NCBI RefSeq assembly: GCF_000633595.2
Contig: NZ_JIBU02000045.1
Span: 62,001-126,000, forward strand
Direction: 5' to 3'
Source of the DNA: Clostridium drakei
GTDB lineage: Bacteria; Bacillota; Clostridia; Clostridiales; Clostridiaceae
DNA length: 64,000 nt
How positions within the stretch are numbered: position 1 is the first letter of the stretch; each line of letters begins with the position of its first letter. The notes under the pieces are model-generated. The model did no database searches. It worked only from the letters and a program-made list of their open reading frames with translations, and was not told the origin of the DNA. The position numbers and the translations under genes were made by a program. This document shows, piece by piece, positions 48,527 through 57,875 of this stretch.

Positions 48527-49867
48527 ATGGGTAAAAGTGAATTAAAAAAAGAAATAGGTCTTGTACCTGCTCTTGCAATCGTTATCGGTATGGTTATCGG
48601 TTCAGGGGTATTCTTTAAACCTACAGCTATATTTACATCAACAGGAGCTCCTGGACTAGGTATGATGGCTTGGGTTTTAGGTGGAATTATATCTATAGCA
48701 GGCGGACTTACAGCAGCTGAAATATCTGCAGCAATACCTAAAACAGGTGGTATGATAGCATATTTGGAAGAAACTTATGGTGATGTTTGGGGGTATCTTT
48801 TAGGATGGGCACAAACAATCATATATATTCCAGCAAATATAGCTGCACTTGCAATAATATTTGCAACACAGGTAACATCGTTATTAAGTTTAAGTGATTC
48901 AATGTTAAAGCCAGTAGCAATTATAGTAATTATATTTTTAATATGCATGAACGCATTGGGATCAAAAACAGGTGGAATTATTCAAACTGTATCTACAGTA
49001 GGTAAGTTAATACCTTTATTTGCAATTATAATAGTTGGACTTATGAATGGCGGCGGTGGAGCAGCAAGATTATTCCCAGTAACAGCTGCTAATCATCCAA
49101 TAGCTACAAGTCTTGGGTCAGCTCTAGTAGCTACAATGTTTGCATATGAAGGTTGGATTAATGTTGGAGCTATATCAGGAGAAATGAAAAATCCAGGTAA
49201 AGATTTACCAAGAGCTATTGTTGGCGGATTATCATTAGTTATGGCAGTATATGTAATAATAAATGTAGCTTATTTATTTGTATTACCAGCATCTACTCTT
49301 GCTGCTACAAAAACACCAGCTGCTGATGTTGCAAAAGTAATTTTCGGACAAGCAGGTGGTAAAGTTATAACTGTAGGTATATTAGTATCTATATTTGGAG
49401 CACTAAATGGATACATATTAACAGGAGCTAGAATACCTTATGCAATGGCAACAGAAAATAAATTACCAGGAAGTAAGTGGTTATCAAAGTTACATCCAAC
49501 TTTTAAATCACCTATAAATAGTAGTATATTAATAGCTGTTGTATCAATAATACTTGTATTTTCAGGAAAGTTTGATCAGTTAACTGACTTATTGGTATTT
49601 GTAATATGGATATTCTATGTTATGACATTCTGTGCAGTAATTACTCTTAGAAAAAAACAGCCAGATTTGTATAGACCATACAAAGTTCCACTATATCCTA
49701 TAATTCCAGCTATAGCTATTATAGGCGGAGCTTATATAATATTTAACACTTTACTTACCCAACCTATGAATGCAGGAATAGGTATCCTACTTACTGTAAT
49801 AGGTTATCCTATATATTTATCAAGAAAGAATAAATTTAAAAAAGCGGATGAAGAATATACTGCTTAA
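48527..49867 (+). CDS. APC-superfamily amino acid permease (LAT/SteT-like)
   Basis: The 446-residue protein has about 12 membrane segments. It opens with LVPALAIVIGMVIGSGVFFKP, the unwound GSG motif of APC transporters in TM1, and continues with GGIISIAGGLTAAEISAAIPKTGG (TM2 and following loop) and YEGWINVGAISGEMKNPGKDLPRAI (TM6 region). It most resembles the L-type/SteT branch (serine-threonine or neutral amino acid exchange), but the substrate is not fixed by sequence. It stands alone with a promoter, an operator-like palindrome and a terminator. GGGAGG lies before the ATG. Confidence 0.92.
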   Translation: MGKSELKKEIGLVPALAIVIGMVIGSGVFFKPTAIFTSTGAPGLGMMAWVLGGIISIAGGLTAAEISAAIPKTGGMIAYLEETYGDVWGYLLGWAQTIIYIPANIAALAIIFATQVTSLLSLSDSMLKPVAIIVIIFLICMNALGSKTGGIIQTVSTVGKLIPLFAIIIVGLMNGGGGAARLFPVTAANHPIATSLGSALVATMFAYEGWINVGAISGEMKNPGKDLPRAIVGGLSLVMAVYVIINVAYLFVLPASTLAATKTPAADVAKVIFGQAGGKVITVGILVSIFGALNGYILTGARIPYAMATENKLPGSKWLSKLHPTFKSPINSSILIAVVSIILVFSGKFDQLTDLLVFVIWIFYVMTFCAVITLRKKQPDLYRPYKVPLYPIIPAIAIIGGAYIIFNTLLTQPMNAGIGILLTVIGYPIYLSRKNKFKKADEEYTA

Positions 49868-49878
49868 GATTTAAGAGA

Positions 49879-49914
49879 AAACCTGTAGATAAAAAATATC
49901 TACAGGTTTATTTT
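49879..49914 (+). terminator. Terminator after the permease gene
   Basis: The 13-bp stem AAACCTGTAGATA / TATCTACAGGTTT is followed by a T-rich run. Confidence 0.88.
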
Positions 49915-49950
49915 TATATACAAAATGTATATTTAAATTAATAATAATTT

Positions 49951-49979
49951 GTCCATTTTGCATATTTGCTATATAATTT
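49951..49979 (+). promoter_or_regulatory. Probable promoter of cobC-cobS-cobU
   Basis: TTGTCC, a 17-base spacer and TATAAT lie about 30 bases before cobC. There is no room for a full cobalamin riboswitch between this promoter and the gene. Confidence 0.6.
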
Positions 49980-50009
49980 ATTTGTGAACTACAGGAATGG
50001 GGGGAATGT

Positions 50010-50597
50010 ATGAATTTATATTTTGTAAGACATGGAGAAACTGAATGTAACAAAAGTAATCTCTATTATGGTAATTTAGATGTACCAATTAGTGAAATCG
50101 GTTTTATCCAAGCAAAGAAGGATTCAAAAATGCTTGAAAATATAAGTTTTAATAGAGCATATGTAAGTAAAATGAAAAGAGCTAAGCAAACGGCTGAGAT
50201 TATATTGGATAAAAAAGAATGTAGTATAACTGAAGATTTCAGAATAAATGAAAGAAATTTTGGTGCATTTGAAGGGAAAAATTATAATGAGATAAAAGAA
50301 CTTTATCCAAAAGAATGGAAGGTTTGGTGTGAAGATTGGAAGAATGCAGTACCACCAAATGGAGAAAGTTATATGCAGTTTTATGGAAAAATAAAAGATT
50401 TTATGGATAGTATTTTACAACTTAAGGATGACAATATTCTCATTGTAACTCACAGTGGTGTTATAAAATCTGTGTATTGTTATATTTTAGACAATAATTT
50501 AGATTTTTTTTGGAAGTTTAATTCAAAAAATGGCGATATAACTCTTATAAAGTATGAGTATGGAAATATATACATAGATAGTATATGCCATGTTTAA
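50010..50597 (+). CDS. cobC: Histidine phosphatase, probably alpha-ribazole phosphatase
   Basis: The 195-residue protein has the phosphoglycerate-mutase-like motif YFVRHGETECN with the catalytic His, an Arg in NERNFGAFEGKN and the second His in VTHSGVIKS. The family includes general phosphatases, but the adjacent cobS and cobU support CobC, which removes phosphate from alpha-ribazole phosphate during cobalamin assembly. GGGGGAA lies before the ATG. Confidence 0.88.
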   Translation: MNLYFVRHGETECNKSNLYYGNLDVPISEIGFIQAKKDSKMLENISFNRAYVSKMKRAKQTAEIILDKKECSITEDFRINERNFGAFEGKNYNEIKELYPKEWKVWCEDWKNAVPPNGESYMQFYGKIKDFMDSILQLKDDNILIVTHSGVIKSVYCYILDNNLDFFWKFNSKNGDITLIKYEYGNIYIDSICHV

Positions 50598-50679
50598 CTG
50601 AACATAAAAATTATGAAATATATTATAATTAAATTTAATATAGAAGTACAATTTAAGCGTGATAGTAAAGGAGATTATT

Positions 50680-51438
50680 ATGAAAAAAGTATTCAATAGT
50701 TTTTTGTTAGTAATTCAGTTTTTTACTAGAATACCTGTAAATATGAATTTACCTTGTGAAATGGAGGATTTTAGGAGAGGATCAACTTTTTTGCCTATTG
50801 TAGGGTTAATAATTGGAATTATTCAATGGATAGTATATGAAGCGTTTGTAAAGATATTACCAGTTGATGTAGTAGTAGTGATAGTAATTTTAGTTGGAGT
50901 AATTATTACTGGTGGATTTCATATAGATGGGCTAGGAGATACCTTTGATGGATTCTTTGCTTTTAAGGGTGAGGAAAAAATAATTGAAATAATGAAAGAT
51001 AGTAGAATAGGTACATATGCATGTATTGCAACAATAATGAATTTTTTGTTTAGATATTCACTTTTAACATATATAGCTCCTAGATATTCCGTAGCAATTA
51101 TAGTAGTTCCTGCAATATCTAGATTTTGTACTGTTTTTATATCTTATATAGGTAATACTGCCAAGAATACAGGGACAGGAAATTTTCTTATAAATAATGT
51201 AGGAAAAAATCAATTGTGTATAAGTTTTATGATGACTTTAGCAGTGTTGTTGCTAATAATACATTGGAAATATACTGTTATTTTGGTGGTTTCAGCAATG
51301 ATTTTTACATTTATATTCAATTTATTTTGTAAAGGTAAAATAGGTGGACTTACAGGAGATACTTTAGGAGCAAGCAATGAATTAAATGAAATACTTGCAT
51401 TAATTGTTATTACGATATTAGTCAAGAATTTTATATGA
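50680..51438 (+). CDS. cobS: Adenosylcobinamide-GDP ribazoletransferase (cobalamin synthase)
   Basis: CobS joins AdoCbi-GDP and alpha-ribazole in the membrane. The 252-residue protein has the family start (LLVIQFFTRIPVNMNLP), several membrane segments, the acidic Mg-binding motif GGFHIDGLGDTFDGFF and the C-terminal GGLTGDTLGASNELNE. ATG 50680 follows AAAGGAG; the upstream in-frame start at 50659 lacks a site. cobU follows after 15 bases. Confidence 0.96.
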   Translation: MKKVFNSFLLVIQFFTRIPVNMNLPCEMEDFRRGSTFLPIVGLIIGIIQWIVYEAFVKILPVDVVVVIVILVGVIITGGFHIDGLGDTFDGFFAFKGEEKIIEIMKDSRIGTYACIATIMNFLFRYSLLTYIAPRYSVAIIVVPAISRFCTVFISYIGNTAKNTGTGNFLINNVGKNQLCISFMMTLAVLLLIIHWKYTVILVVSAMIFTFIFNLFCKGKIGGLTGDTLGASNELNEILALIVITILVKNFI

Positions 51439-51453
51439 TAGGAGAGCGTCAGT

Positions 51454-52002
51454 ATGGGAAAAATAGTATTAGTTACAGGTGGAAGTCGAAGTGGAAAAAG
51501 TACTTTTGCAGAAAAAATTTTAGAAGGTAAGGACAATGTTTTATATATTGCTACAGCTAAAGTTACAGATGAAGAAATGAAAAAAAGAATAGAAATTCAT
51601 AAAAAGAGTAGAAATCAAAAATGGTCAACTTATGAAGGGTTTAAAGATTTAGATAAAATTCTGGAAAAAGACAATAATAAATATATAATGTTAGAATGTA
51701 TGGGCACTATGGTTACAAATTTGATGTTTGACAAAAATATTGATTTTGATACTATTTCATTAGAAGAAATATCAAAGCTAGAAAAGGAAATAAAAGATGA
51801 AGTAAAGAAAGTAATTACAGTAGCAAAAGAAAGAGATAAAGAATTAATTATAGTAACAAATGAGGTGGGGTGGAGTATAGTATCAGGTTATAGGCTTGGA
51901 AGAATTTTTAGTGATATTTTAGGCCATATCAATCAATATATAGGAAGTTTAAGTGACGAAGCTTATATGGTTGCATGTGGATTCCCTATTAGACTTAAAT
52001 GA
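51454..52002 (+). CDS. cobU: Adenosylcobinamide kinase / guanylyltransferase
   Basis: CobU phosphorylates adenosylcobinamide and adds GMP. The 182-residue protein has the P-loop GGSRSGKST, the guanylylated-His region (IEIHKKSR) and the motif TNEVGWSIV…GRIFSDILGHINQ. With cobS and cobC this gives a short assembly branch, so the cell can finish cobalamin from cobinamide; the upper pathway is not in this window. Confidence 0.96.
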   Translation: MGKIVLVTGGSRSGKSTFAEKILEGKDNVLYIATAKVTDEEMKKRIEIHKKSRNQKWSTYEGFKDLDKILEKDNNKYIMLECMGTMVTNLMFDKNIDFDTISLEEISKLEKEIKDEVKKVITVAKERDKELIIVTNEVGWSIVSGYRLGRIFSDILGHINQYIGSLSDEAYMVACGFPIRLK

Positions 52003-52088
52003 TTAAGAGAAACTATATTAAGGCAAAATTTTGTGTGTACAAAAAGAAAATAAAACTTGAATAAAATATAAAAATGAGGTTTACAAGT

Positions 52089-53132
52089 ATGAAAAAAGTG
52101 GTTAAAAGTATAAGTATAGCAATTTTTATGGTAACATGTATTTCATTATTTTATGGATGTGGAAAAAAGAATTTAGAACCACTTGATAAAACAGAATATA
52201 TGTTAGGTACTGTTTGTTCCATAAAGGTATACGATGGCAATAAGCAACAAGCTATTGACAGTGCATATAAAAGAATTAAAGATATAGAAAATAAGATGAG
52301 TGTAAATAAAAGCGGAACTGAGTTGGATGCTGTTGCTGATAAGGCTGGAAAGTCTTATGTTAAAGTATCCGATGATACTTTATATGTTTTGAAAAAAGGA
52401 AAATATTACTCGGAGCAGTCTAATGGAGCATTTGATATAACTATAGGACCTTTAGTTAAGCTTTGGGGAATAGGAACTGATAATGCTAAATTGCCTTCTG
52501 TACAGGAAATAGACCAAAAAAAAGCTTTAATAAATTATAAAGATCTTATTATAGATGAGAAAAATAAGCAGGTAATGTTGGCTAAACCTGGAATGTCTTT
52601 AGATTTAGGTGGTATTGCAAAAGGTTATGCTGCAGATGAAGCTACGAGAATACTAAAGGAAAATGGCGTTAAGCATGCTATTGTAAACCTTGGTGGTAAT
52701 GTGCTTGCTATTAATGATAATCCAGAAGGTAAACCATGGACAATAGGTGTACAAAATCCATTTAATACTACAGGAGATTATTTTGCTACAATAAATGTTA
52801 CCAATAAAACAGTTGTAACTTCTGGAATATATGAAAGGTTTTTTGAAAAGGATGGTAAAAAGTATCATCATATTTTGAACCCTTTTACTGGTTACCCAAT
52901 GGATAATTCCCTTGCCAGTGTTACATTAGTTACAGATGTATCCATTGATGCAGATGCTATGACTAAAAACATATTTTATAAGGGTATGGAAAAGGGTCCT
53001 GAATATGTGAAAACATTAAAAGGAGTAGATGCCATATTTGTAACTAAAAATAAAGAAGTTTATATAACTGATGGTCTAAAAAATAATTTTGAAATTACTA
53101 ATTCAGAATTTAAGCTTATAAATAAAAAATAA
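52089..53132 (+). CDS. apbE: FAD:protein FMN transferase (ApbE), lipoprotein
   Basis: ApbE attaches FMN covalently to Thr residues of exported or membrane flavoproteins such as Rnf or Nqr subunits. The 347-residue protein has a lipoprotein signal peptide (KSISIAIFMVTCISLFYGC), the TEYMLGTVCSI start, SLDLGGIAKGYAADEA with the Mg-site residues, and VNLGGNVLAI. ATG 52089 has a GAGG site and starts the signal peptide correctly; the ATG at 52074 would add a short non-signal stretch. No rnf genes are in the window. Confidence 0.95.
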   Translation: MKKVVKSISIAIFMVTCISLFYGCGKKNLEPLDKTEYMLGTVCSIKVYDGNKQQAIDSAYKRIKDIENKMSVNKSGTELDAVADKAGKSYVKVSDDTLYVLKKGKYYSEQSNGAFDITIGPLVKLWGIGTDNAKLPSVQEIDQKKALINYKDLIIDEKNKQVMLAKPGMSLDLGGIAKGYAADEATRILKENGVKHAIVNLGGNVLAINDNPEGKPWTIGVQNPFNTTGDYFATINVTNKTVVTSGIYERFFEKDGKKYHHILNPFTGYPMDNSLASVTLVTDVSIDADAMTKNIFYKGMEKGPEYVKTLKGVDAIFVTKNKEVYITDGLKNNFEITNSEFKLINKK

Positions 53133-53166
53133 TAATAAATTTTTGCTATAAAAGAAATAATAATAC

Positions 53167-53195
53167 TTGATAAGAAAATGACTAAGTATTACAAT
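53167..53195 (+). promoter_or_regulatory. Promoter of the DUF1858 gene
   Basis: TTGATA (53167-53172), a 17-base spacer and TACAAT (53190-53195) are followed by the palindrome ATACTA-AATC-TAGTAT (53205-53220) near the start site. Confidence 0.6.
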
Positions 53196-53250
53196 TACAA
53201 TGTGATACTAAATCTAGTATTATAAATTAAGTAAAAGTGAGGTATTGATT

Positions 53251-53448
53251 ATGGAAAGAATAACTAAGGATATGACAATTGGAGAAATAATAAGAGTAAA
53301 TCCAAAAGCTGCTGAAACTTTAATGACTTTTGGAATGGGATGCGTAGGATGCCCTTCAGCACAAGCTGAATCATTAGAAGAAGCTGCTCAAGTTCATGGC
53401 ATGGATATAGAAAATTTACTAAGAGCATTAAATGCTTTAGATAGATAG
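53251..53448 (+). CDS. DUF1858 protein (hybrid-cluster-associated redox disulphide domain)
   Basis: This 65-residue protein consists of one DUF1858 domain: [21 protein letters not shown], then [24 protein letters not shown] with a C-x-x-C pair at about residues 31-34. Such proteins are linked to anaerobic redox and nitric oxide responses through association with hybrid cluster protein or ScdA-type proteins. None of these partners is nearby. It has its own promoter and terminator. ATG 53251 follows GTGAGG. Confidence 0.88.
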   Translation: MERITKDMTIGEIIRVNPKAAETLMTFGMGCVGCPSAQAESLEEAAQVHGMDIENLLRALNALDR

Positions 53449-53480
53449 AATAATATTAGAAAGCAGCAATTAAGTATAAT

Positions 53481-53523
53481 AAAAATATCCGTATTTATGG
53501 TTTATAAATACGGATATTTTTTA
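53481..53523. terminator. Bidirectional terminator
   Basis: A perfect 18-bp stem (5' arm AAAAATATCCGTATTTAT) with a short loop ends both the DUF1858 gene and the convergent cation efflux gene. Confidence 0.9.
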
Positions 53524-54423
53524 TTTGCATTTCTCTTTTTTAGTGAACTTACAATAAGAGCAATTTTTGTCACAGGCTTCTAAATGTATTGTGGCATGAG
53601 TATTTTTTAGAGATTTTTCAATATCATTTTCTATTATATCGCAAATATCATGAGCGTCCTTTATAGTCATATTTTCAGGAAAAACTAGATGCAGATCAAT
53701 ATATTTGGTACGTCCAGATTTTCGAGTTCTAAGGTCATGAAAGTCACAGTATACAGCACTATGTTTGTCAATGGCAGCTTTTATTGAGTTTATTTGTGTA
53801 TCAGATAATTTTACATCTAAAAGAGGCTCAAAAGCTGTTTTTAAAAGTGAGTAAGCTTCTTTTAAAATGAATATAGCAACTATAATGGCAACTATAGGAT
53901 CCAAAAAGTGTAACTTTGTGATCCATATTAGCAATAGTCCTACACCAACACCTAAGGATGTATAAACATCTGCCTTTAAATGGAGAGCATCTGCTTCTAA
54001 GGCTATAGAATCTTCTTGTTTAGCAATTTTATATATTTTTTTTGATACTATATGATTTACCAAAGCAGATATAAACATAACTATAAATCCGATACCTATT
54101 GAACCTACGATTTCAGGATGCATTATTTTCTTTACGGCTTCTACTATTATCCATACAGAAGCCCCAAAAATAAGTAATGCTTCTAGTACACCTGATATAT
54201 TTTCTACTTTACCGTGACCATATGGATGATCTTCATCTGCTGGTTTATCAGATATTTTCACGGAAAAGAAGGCAATGATTGCAGCTGCCAAATCCATAGT
54301 AGAATGTATTGCTTCGGATATAATACTTACTGAACCTGTAAATATGCCTACAAATATTTTCATTAATATAAGACTTGAGTTAGAAAGTATAGAAAGTCTT
54401 GCAACCTTTACTTTTGAATTCAT
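53521..54423 (-). CDS. Cation diffusion facilitator family metal efflux protein
   Basis: The 300-residue protein has about six membrane segments, the metal-site motifs SEAIHSTMDLAA (TM2 end) and LKADVYTSLGVG (TM5, preceded by EADALH), DHPYGHGKVEN, and a cytoplasmic ferredoxin-like C-terminal domain with HLVFP and IHLEAC. The Cys-rich tail (CDKNCSYCKFTKKEKC) could bind metal. It exports Zn2+, Fe2+ or Mn2+ by proton exchange; the metal cannot be told from sequence. Confidence 0.93.
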   Translation of the reverse strand: MNSKVKVARLSILSNSSLILMKIFVGIFTGSVSIISEAIHSTMDLAAAIIAFFSVKISDKPADEDHPYGHGKVENISGVLEALLIFGASVWIIVEAVKKIMHPEIVGSIGIGFIVMFISALVNHIVSKKIYKIAKQEDSIALEADALHLKADVYTSLGVGVGLLLIWITKLHFLDPIVAIIVAIFILKEAYSLLKTAFEPLLDVKLSDTQINSIKAAIDKHSAVYCDFHDLRTRKSGRTKYIDLHLVFPENMTIKDAHDICDIIENDIEKSLKNTHATIHLEACDKNCSYCKFTKKEKCK

Positions 54424-54695
54424 TTTAAAGCCTCCTATAAATTACTATTTATTATCAATTGATAATAAAATATACATATATAATAAATGTATAATGCTTA
54501 AAAGTCAACAGTTTTTTAAAAGTGATATGTATTATCATTTGATAAAGAATTTTAATTTCTTTTAACTAGTATTTGTAAAAAATTTAATTATATTTGTGTT
54601 GCTTTAGTTATTGTAATACTTTTATGAATATTTAGTTGATAATTATATTTACTTTAGTTATACTGAAATGAGTATATTTAAAAGAAGGTGTAATA

Positions 54696-55352
54696 ATGAA
54701 ATTAAATAAAATTATAATTTTGATTTTATGTGTGATAGCTGCTTTTATAATTTTTGGATGCTCTCAGAAAAATTTTATACAGGGATCTAAAAAATTTAAA
54801 GTTGTAGATGAAAAAACGCTGCATGATGCTGCTAATCCAATAGTTACAATAACCATGGAAAATGGTGATGAAATAAAGGTTGAATTATATCCTAAATCAG
54901 CACCAAATACTGTGGACAATTTTGTATACTTAGCCAATAAGGGTTTTTATAATGGATTGACTTTTCATAGAGTTATACCTAAATTTATGATTCAAGGTGG
55001 ATGTCCAAAGGGAGATGGTACTGGAGGACCTGATTATAAAATAAAAGGTGAGTTTGCTGAAAACGGATTCTATGAAAATGGATTAAGACATACAAGAGGA
55101 GTAATTTCTATGGCTAGGTCACGAGAAAATGATTCAGCCGGATCACAATTTTTTATTATGCATGGAGATGCACCAAGCCTTGATGGAAAATATGCTGCTT
55201 TTGGAAAGGTTACTAAAGGAATGGATGTAGTGGATAAAATAGTTTCTGTAGATAGGGATTCTAAGGACAAACCTAAGGTAACACAAGTTATGAAGAAAGT
55301 AACAGTGGATACTTTTAACAAAAAATATAGTAAGCCTGAGACAATTAAGTAA
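54696..55352 (+). CDS. Cyclophilin-type peptidyl-prolyl isomerase, lipoprotein
   Basis: The 218-residue protein has a lipoprotein signal peptide ([17 protein letters not shown]) and a single cyclophilin domain with [43 protein letters not shown] and [11 protein letters not shown]. The catalytic Arg of FHRV is present. It would help fold proteins outside the membrane. It stands alone with no neighbours in its transcript. Confidence 0.94.
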   Translation: MKLNKIIILILCVIAAFIIFGCSQKNFIQGSKKFKVVDEKTLHDAANPIVTITMENGDEIKVELYPKSAPNTVDNFVYLANKGFYNGLTFHRVIPKFMIQGGCPKGDGTGGPDYKIKGEFAENGFYENGLRHTRGVISMARSRENDSAGSQFFIMHGDAPSLDGKYAAFGKVTKGMDVVDKIVSVDRDSKDKPKVTQVMKKVTVDTFNKKYSKPETIK

Positions 55353-55461
55353 ATTATGAACTTGGCCTACACCTTGTATTATTAATTTACTAATATTATA
55401 ATAGTAAAATGAGGTTAATTATGTTAGATTAACAGAATTTAAGATAGTAGGTGATTTTTTA

Positions 55462-55929
55462 ATGCGTAGTATAATGTTGACAGAAGCTGGTAAGAAAAAG
55501 CTAGAAGAAGAATTGGAATATTTAAAGACTGTAAAAAGAGCAGAAATTAAATCTGCTTTGAAGTATGCCCGTGCGCAGGGAGACTTAAGTGAAAATGCTG
55601 ATTATGATGCAGCAAAAGATGATCAATCCATGACTGAAACAAGAATAATGGAATTAGAGCAGCAGCTTAAAAATGCTGTTATAATTGAAGATTCTGATGA
55701 GGAACATGTATTTGGTATTAATAAAACGGCTCTTGTAAAGTTCTATGATATTGATGATACTGAAGAAGTTACTCTTGTAAGTTCAGTAGAATCCGATGTT
55801 AAAAATATGAAAATAAGTATAGAATCTCCTTTGGGTGCGGCTTTATACAAAATTGAAGTTGGTAAAAAGGTTGCTGTTGAATCACCAGATGGAGAATATG
55901 AAGTAGAAGTTTTAAAAATATTAGATTAA
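55462..55929 (+). CDS. greA: Transcription elongation factor GreA
   Basis: The 155-residue protein rescues backtracked RNA polymerase. It has the N-terminal coiled coil (LTEAGKKKLEEELEYLK) with the acidic tip ARAQGDLSENADYDAAKDDQ, and the C-terminal FKBP-like domain (ISIESPLGAALYKIEVGKKV). It is close to the family length. GreA paralogues are common in clostridia, so this need not be the only copy. The ribosome binding site (AGGTG) is weak. Confidence 0.92.
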   Translation: MRSIMLTEAGKKKLEEELEYLKTVKRAEIKSALKYARAQGDLSENADYDAAKDDQSMTETRIMELEQQLKNAVIIEDSDEEHVFGINKTALVKFYDIDDTEEVTLVSSVESDVKNMKISIESPLGAALYKIEVGKKVAVESPDGEYEVEVLKILD

Positions 55930-55968
55930 AACAAAGTTCACTTCCTTTATTGAAGTGAACTTTGTTTT
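55928..55968. terminator. Bidirectional terminator
   Basis: The 17-bp stem (5' arm AAAACAAAGTTCACTTC) with a 7-base loop separates greA from the convergent ABC permease gene. Confidence 0.9.
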
Positions 55969-55969
55969 T

Positions 55970-57073
55970 TTAATCTAATGTTTTATTGAACTTCTTCATA
56001 GTCGCTCCTATGATTATAAAAATTAAAATTAGTAGTGAAATAATAGGACTTATTAGATAAGAAATTCCTACACCTTTAACAATTATTCCTCTTAGTATTT
56101 GTAAAAAATAAGTCATAGGAAGTATGTTGCTTAAATAGTATATAAATTTAGGCATAGCCTCCCTTGGAAACATAAATCCAGAAAGGAGTACACTTGGAAG
56201 TAATAAAGCTATAGAAGCTTGCATCGCTTGAAGTTGATTTTTAGATACTGTAGATATAAGCATGCCCATTGCCAGAGAGCAAATTAAAAATAAAGTTCCA
56301 AGAAATATTAGTAATGCCATGCTTCCTTTTACAACTACACCAAATATTAAATTTCCCAGTAATAAAGCAATTATTAAATCAAAAAATCCTATTAAAGTAT
56401 AAGGTATGAGTTTACCAACTACAAGCTCAAAAGGTGTAACAGGAGTCATAATAAGTTGCTCTATGGTACCTTTTTCTCTTTCTCTTACCATAGCAAAAGA
56501 TGTAAGTATTACAGTGATATTTTGAAGAATAAGTCCAATTACTCCAGGAATATTAAACTTACTGCTTTCTAGTGTTGGATTATAGAGAACTAAAGGTTTT
56601 AAAGTTAATCTTTTTACATTAACAGATTTTATTTTAAGTGAATAATTATTTGCTATAAGCTGAGAATATGACATGGCAGTTCTGGCTATAGTTGGGTCTG
56701 ATCCGTCTACTAAAACTTGAATCTCTGTTTGAGAATTTCTCCTTAAATTTTTTGTATAATCAGGAGGTATTATCAGCCCTACTTTTACCTTACCCATGCT
56801 TATATATTTTTCTACTTCTTCAGAAGAATTCATAGATCCATATAATTTAAAGTAATATGAATTAGTAAATTTGCTTATAAGTTCTCTACTTTCTAATGTG
56901 TTGCTTCCATCATAAATGGCTAAGTTTACATTGTTTACATCTGTATTTACAGCAAATCCAAATAGCAAAAGCATCATGACAGGCATTAGTAAGGCTATAA
57001 TCAGACTTGCTTTATCTCTTTTTATATGGATAAACTCTTTTTTAGTAATAGTAAGTAATCTTTTATATTGCAT
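55970..57073 (-). CDS. ABC-2 type efflux permease
   Basis: The 367-residue protein has an N-terminal membrane segment (SLIIALLMPVMMLLLFGFAV), a large extracellular domain of about 130 residues and five more membrane segments, with the ABC-2 motif VREREKGTIEQLIMTPVTPFELVVGKLIPY before them. This is the YhhJ/YbhR layout of drug exporters that work with an HlyD-type adaptor. ATG 57073 is preferred over GTG 57082 because GAAGGTG lies closer to it. It is the last gene of the tetR-hlyD-ATPase-permease operon. Confidence 0.92.
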   Translation of the reverse strand: MQYKRLLTITKKEFIHIKRDKASLIIALLMPVMMLLLFGFAVNTDVNNVNLAIYDGSNTLESRELISKFTNSYYFKLYGSMNSSEEVEKYISMGKVKVGLIIPPDYTKNLRRNSQTEIQVLVDGSDPTIARTAMSYSQLIANNYSLKIKSVNVKRLTLKPLVLYNPTLESSKFNIPGVIGLILQNITVILTSFAMVREREKGTIEQLIMTPVTPFELVVGKLIPYTLIGFFDLIIALLLGNLIFGVVVKGSMALLIFLGTLFLICSLAMGMLISTVSKNQLQAMQASIALLLPSVLLSGFMFPREAMPKFIYYLSNILPMTYFLQILRGIIVKGVGISYLISPIISLLILIFIIIGATMKKFNKTLD

Positions 57074-57088
57074 ATATATCACCTTCTT

Positions 57089-57862
57089 TTATTCGGATGC
57101 TTTTAAATCATTGAATGAAGATATAACTTGTCTATTAGAAAGCTTTTTAACATAATTTATAAATACTTCTTCCAAATTTTCTGTATTATGTTCTTTGTAA
57201 AGATTTTCAGGAGTGTCTATAGTAATAAGCTTGCTATTATATATAAAACCTATAATATCGCAAATAGAGGCTTCATCCATATAGTGAGTAGTTACAAGAA
57301 CTGTTATACCATCTTTAACAAGCTCCGTTATGGTGTGCCAAAATTCTCTTCTTGAAACAGGATCTACACCTGCAGTAGGTTCATCTAATATAAGTAATTT
57401 GGGGTTATGGATTAATGAACATCCTAGTGCTAATCTTTGTTTCCATCCTCCAGATAGAGTTCCGGCCAAGCTTTTTTCTTTTCCCTTTAAGTTTGCCATA
57501 ATGATGAGCTCTTTTTTTCTTTCTTCCAGAAGTTTTTTAGGAAGCATATATATTTTTCCATAAAATTCTAAATTTTCTTCTACGGTTAGATCTTCATAAA
57601 GACTAAATTTTTGAGACATATATCCTATATTTTGTTTGATTTTTTCCGTATCTTTTATAAGATCATATCCCAAAACTTTTCCTTCACCTAATGTTGGGCT
57701 TAATACACCACAAATCATCCTTATAGTGGTAGATTTTCCTGATCCATTTGGCCCAAGAAATCCAAAAATTTTACCTTTAGGTATGTCAAAAGATAAGTTA
57801 TCTACTGCTGTGAAATTACCAAATTTTTTTGTAAGACCTTTTATAGAAATGGCATAATCCAT
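57089..57862 (-). CDS. ABC transporter ATP-binding protein
   Basis: The 257-residue ATPase has Walker A GPNGSGKST, Q-loop MSQKFSLYEDLT, signature LSGGWKQRLALG, Walker B LLILDEPTAGVDP and switch His in VTTHYMDEA. The DEPTAGVDP form is typical of drug and polysaccharide exporters with ABC-2 permeases. It lies 15 bases before the permease and 13 after the adaptor gene. Confidence 0.95.
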   Translation of the reverse strand: MDYAISIKGLTKKFGNFTAVDNLSFDIPKGKIFGFLGPNGSGKSTTIRMICGVLSPTLGEGKVLGYDLIKDTEKIKQNIGYMSQKFSLYEDLTVEENLEFYGKIYMLPKKLLEERKKELIIMANLKGKEKSLAGTLSGGWKQRLALGCSLIHNPKLLILDEPTAGVDPVSRREFWHTITELVKDGITVLVTTHYMDEASICDIIGFIYNSKLITIDTPENLYKEHNTENLEEVFINYVKKLSNRQVISSFNDLKASE

Positions 57863-57875
57863 AATATAACACCTC

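Noticed and set aside
49915-50009. Cobalamin riboswitch before cobC-cobS-cobU
   Set aside because: Only about 95 bases separate the upstream terminator from cobC, the promoter uses part of them, and no B12-box-like sequence is present.
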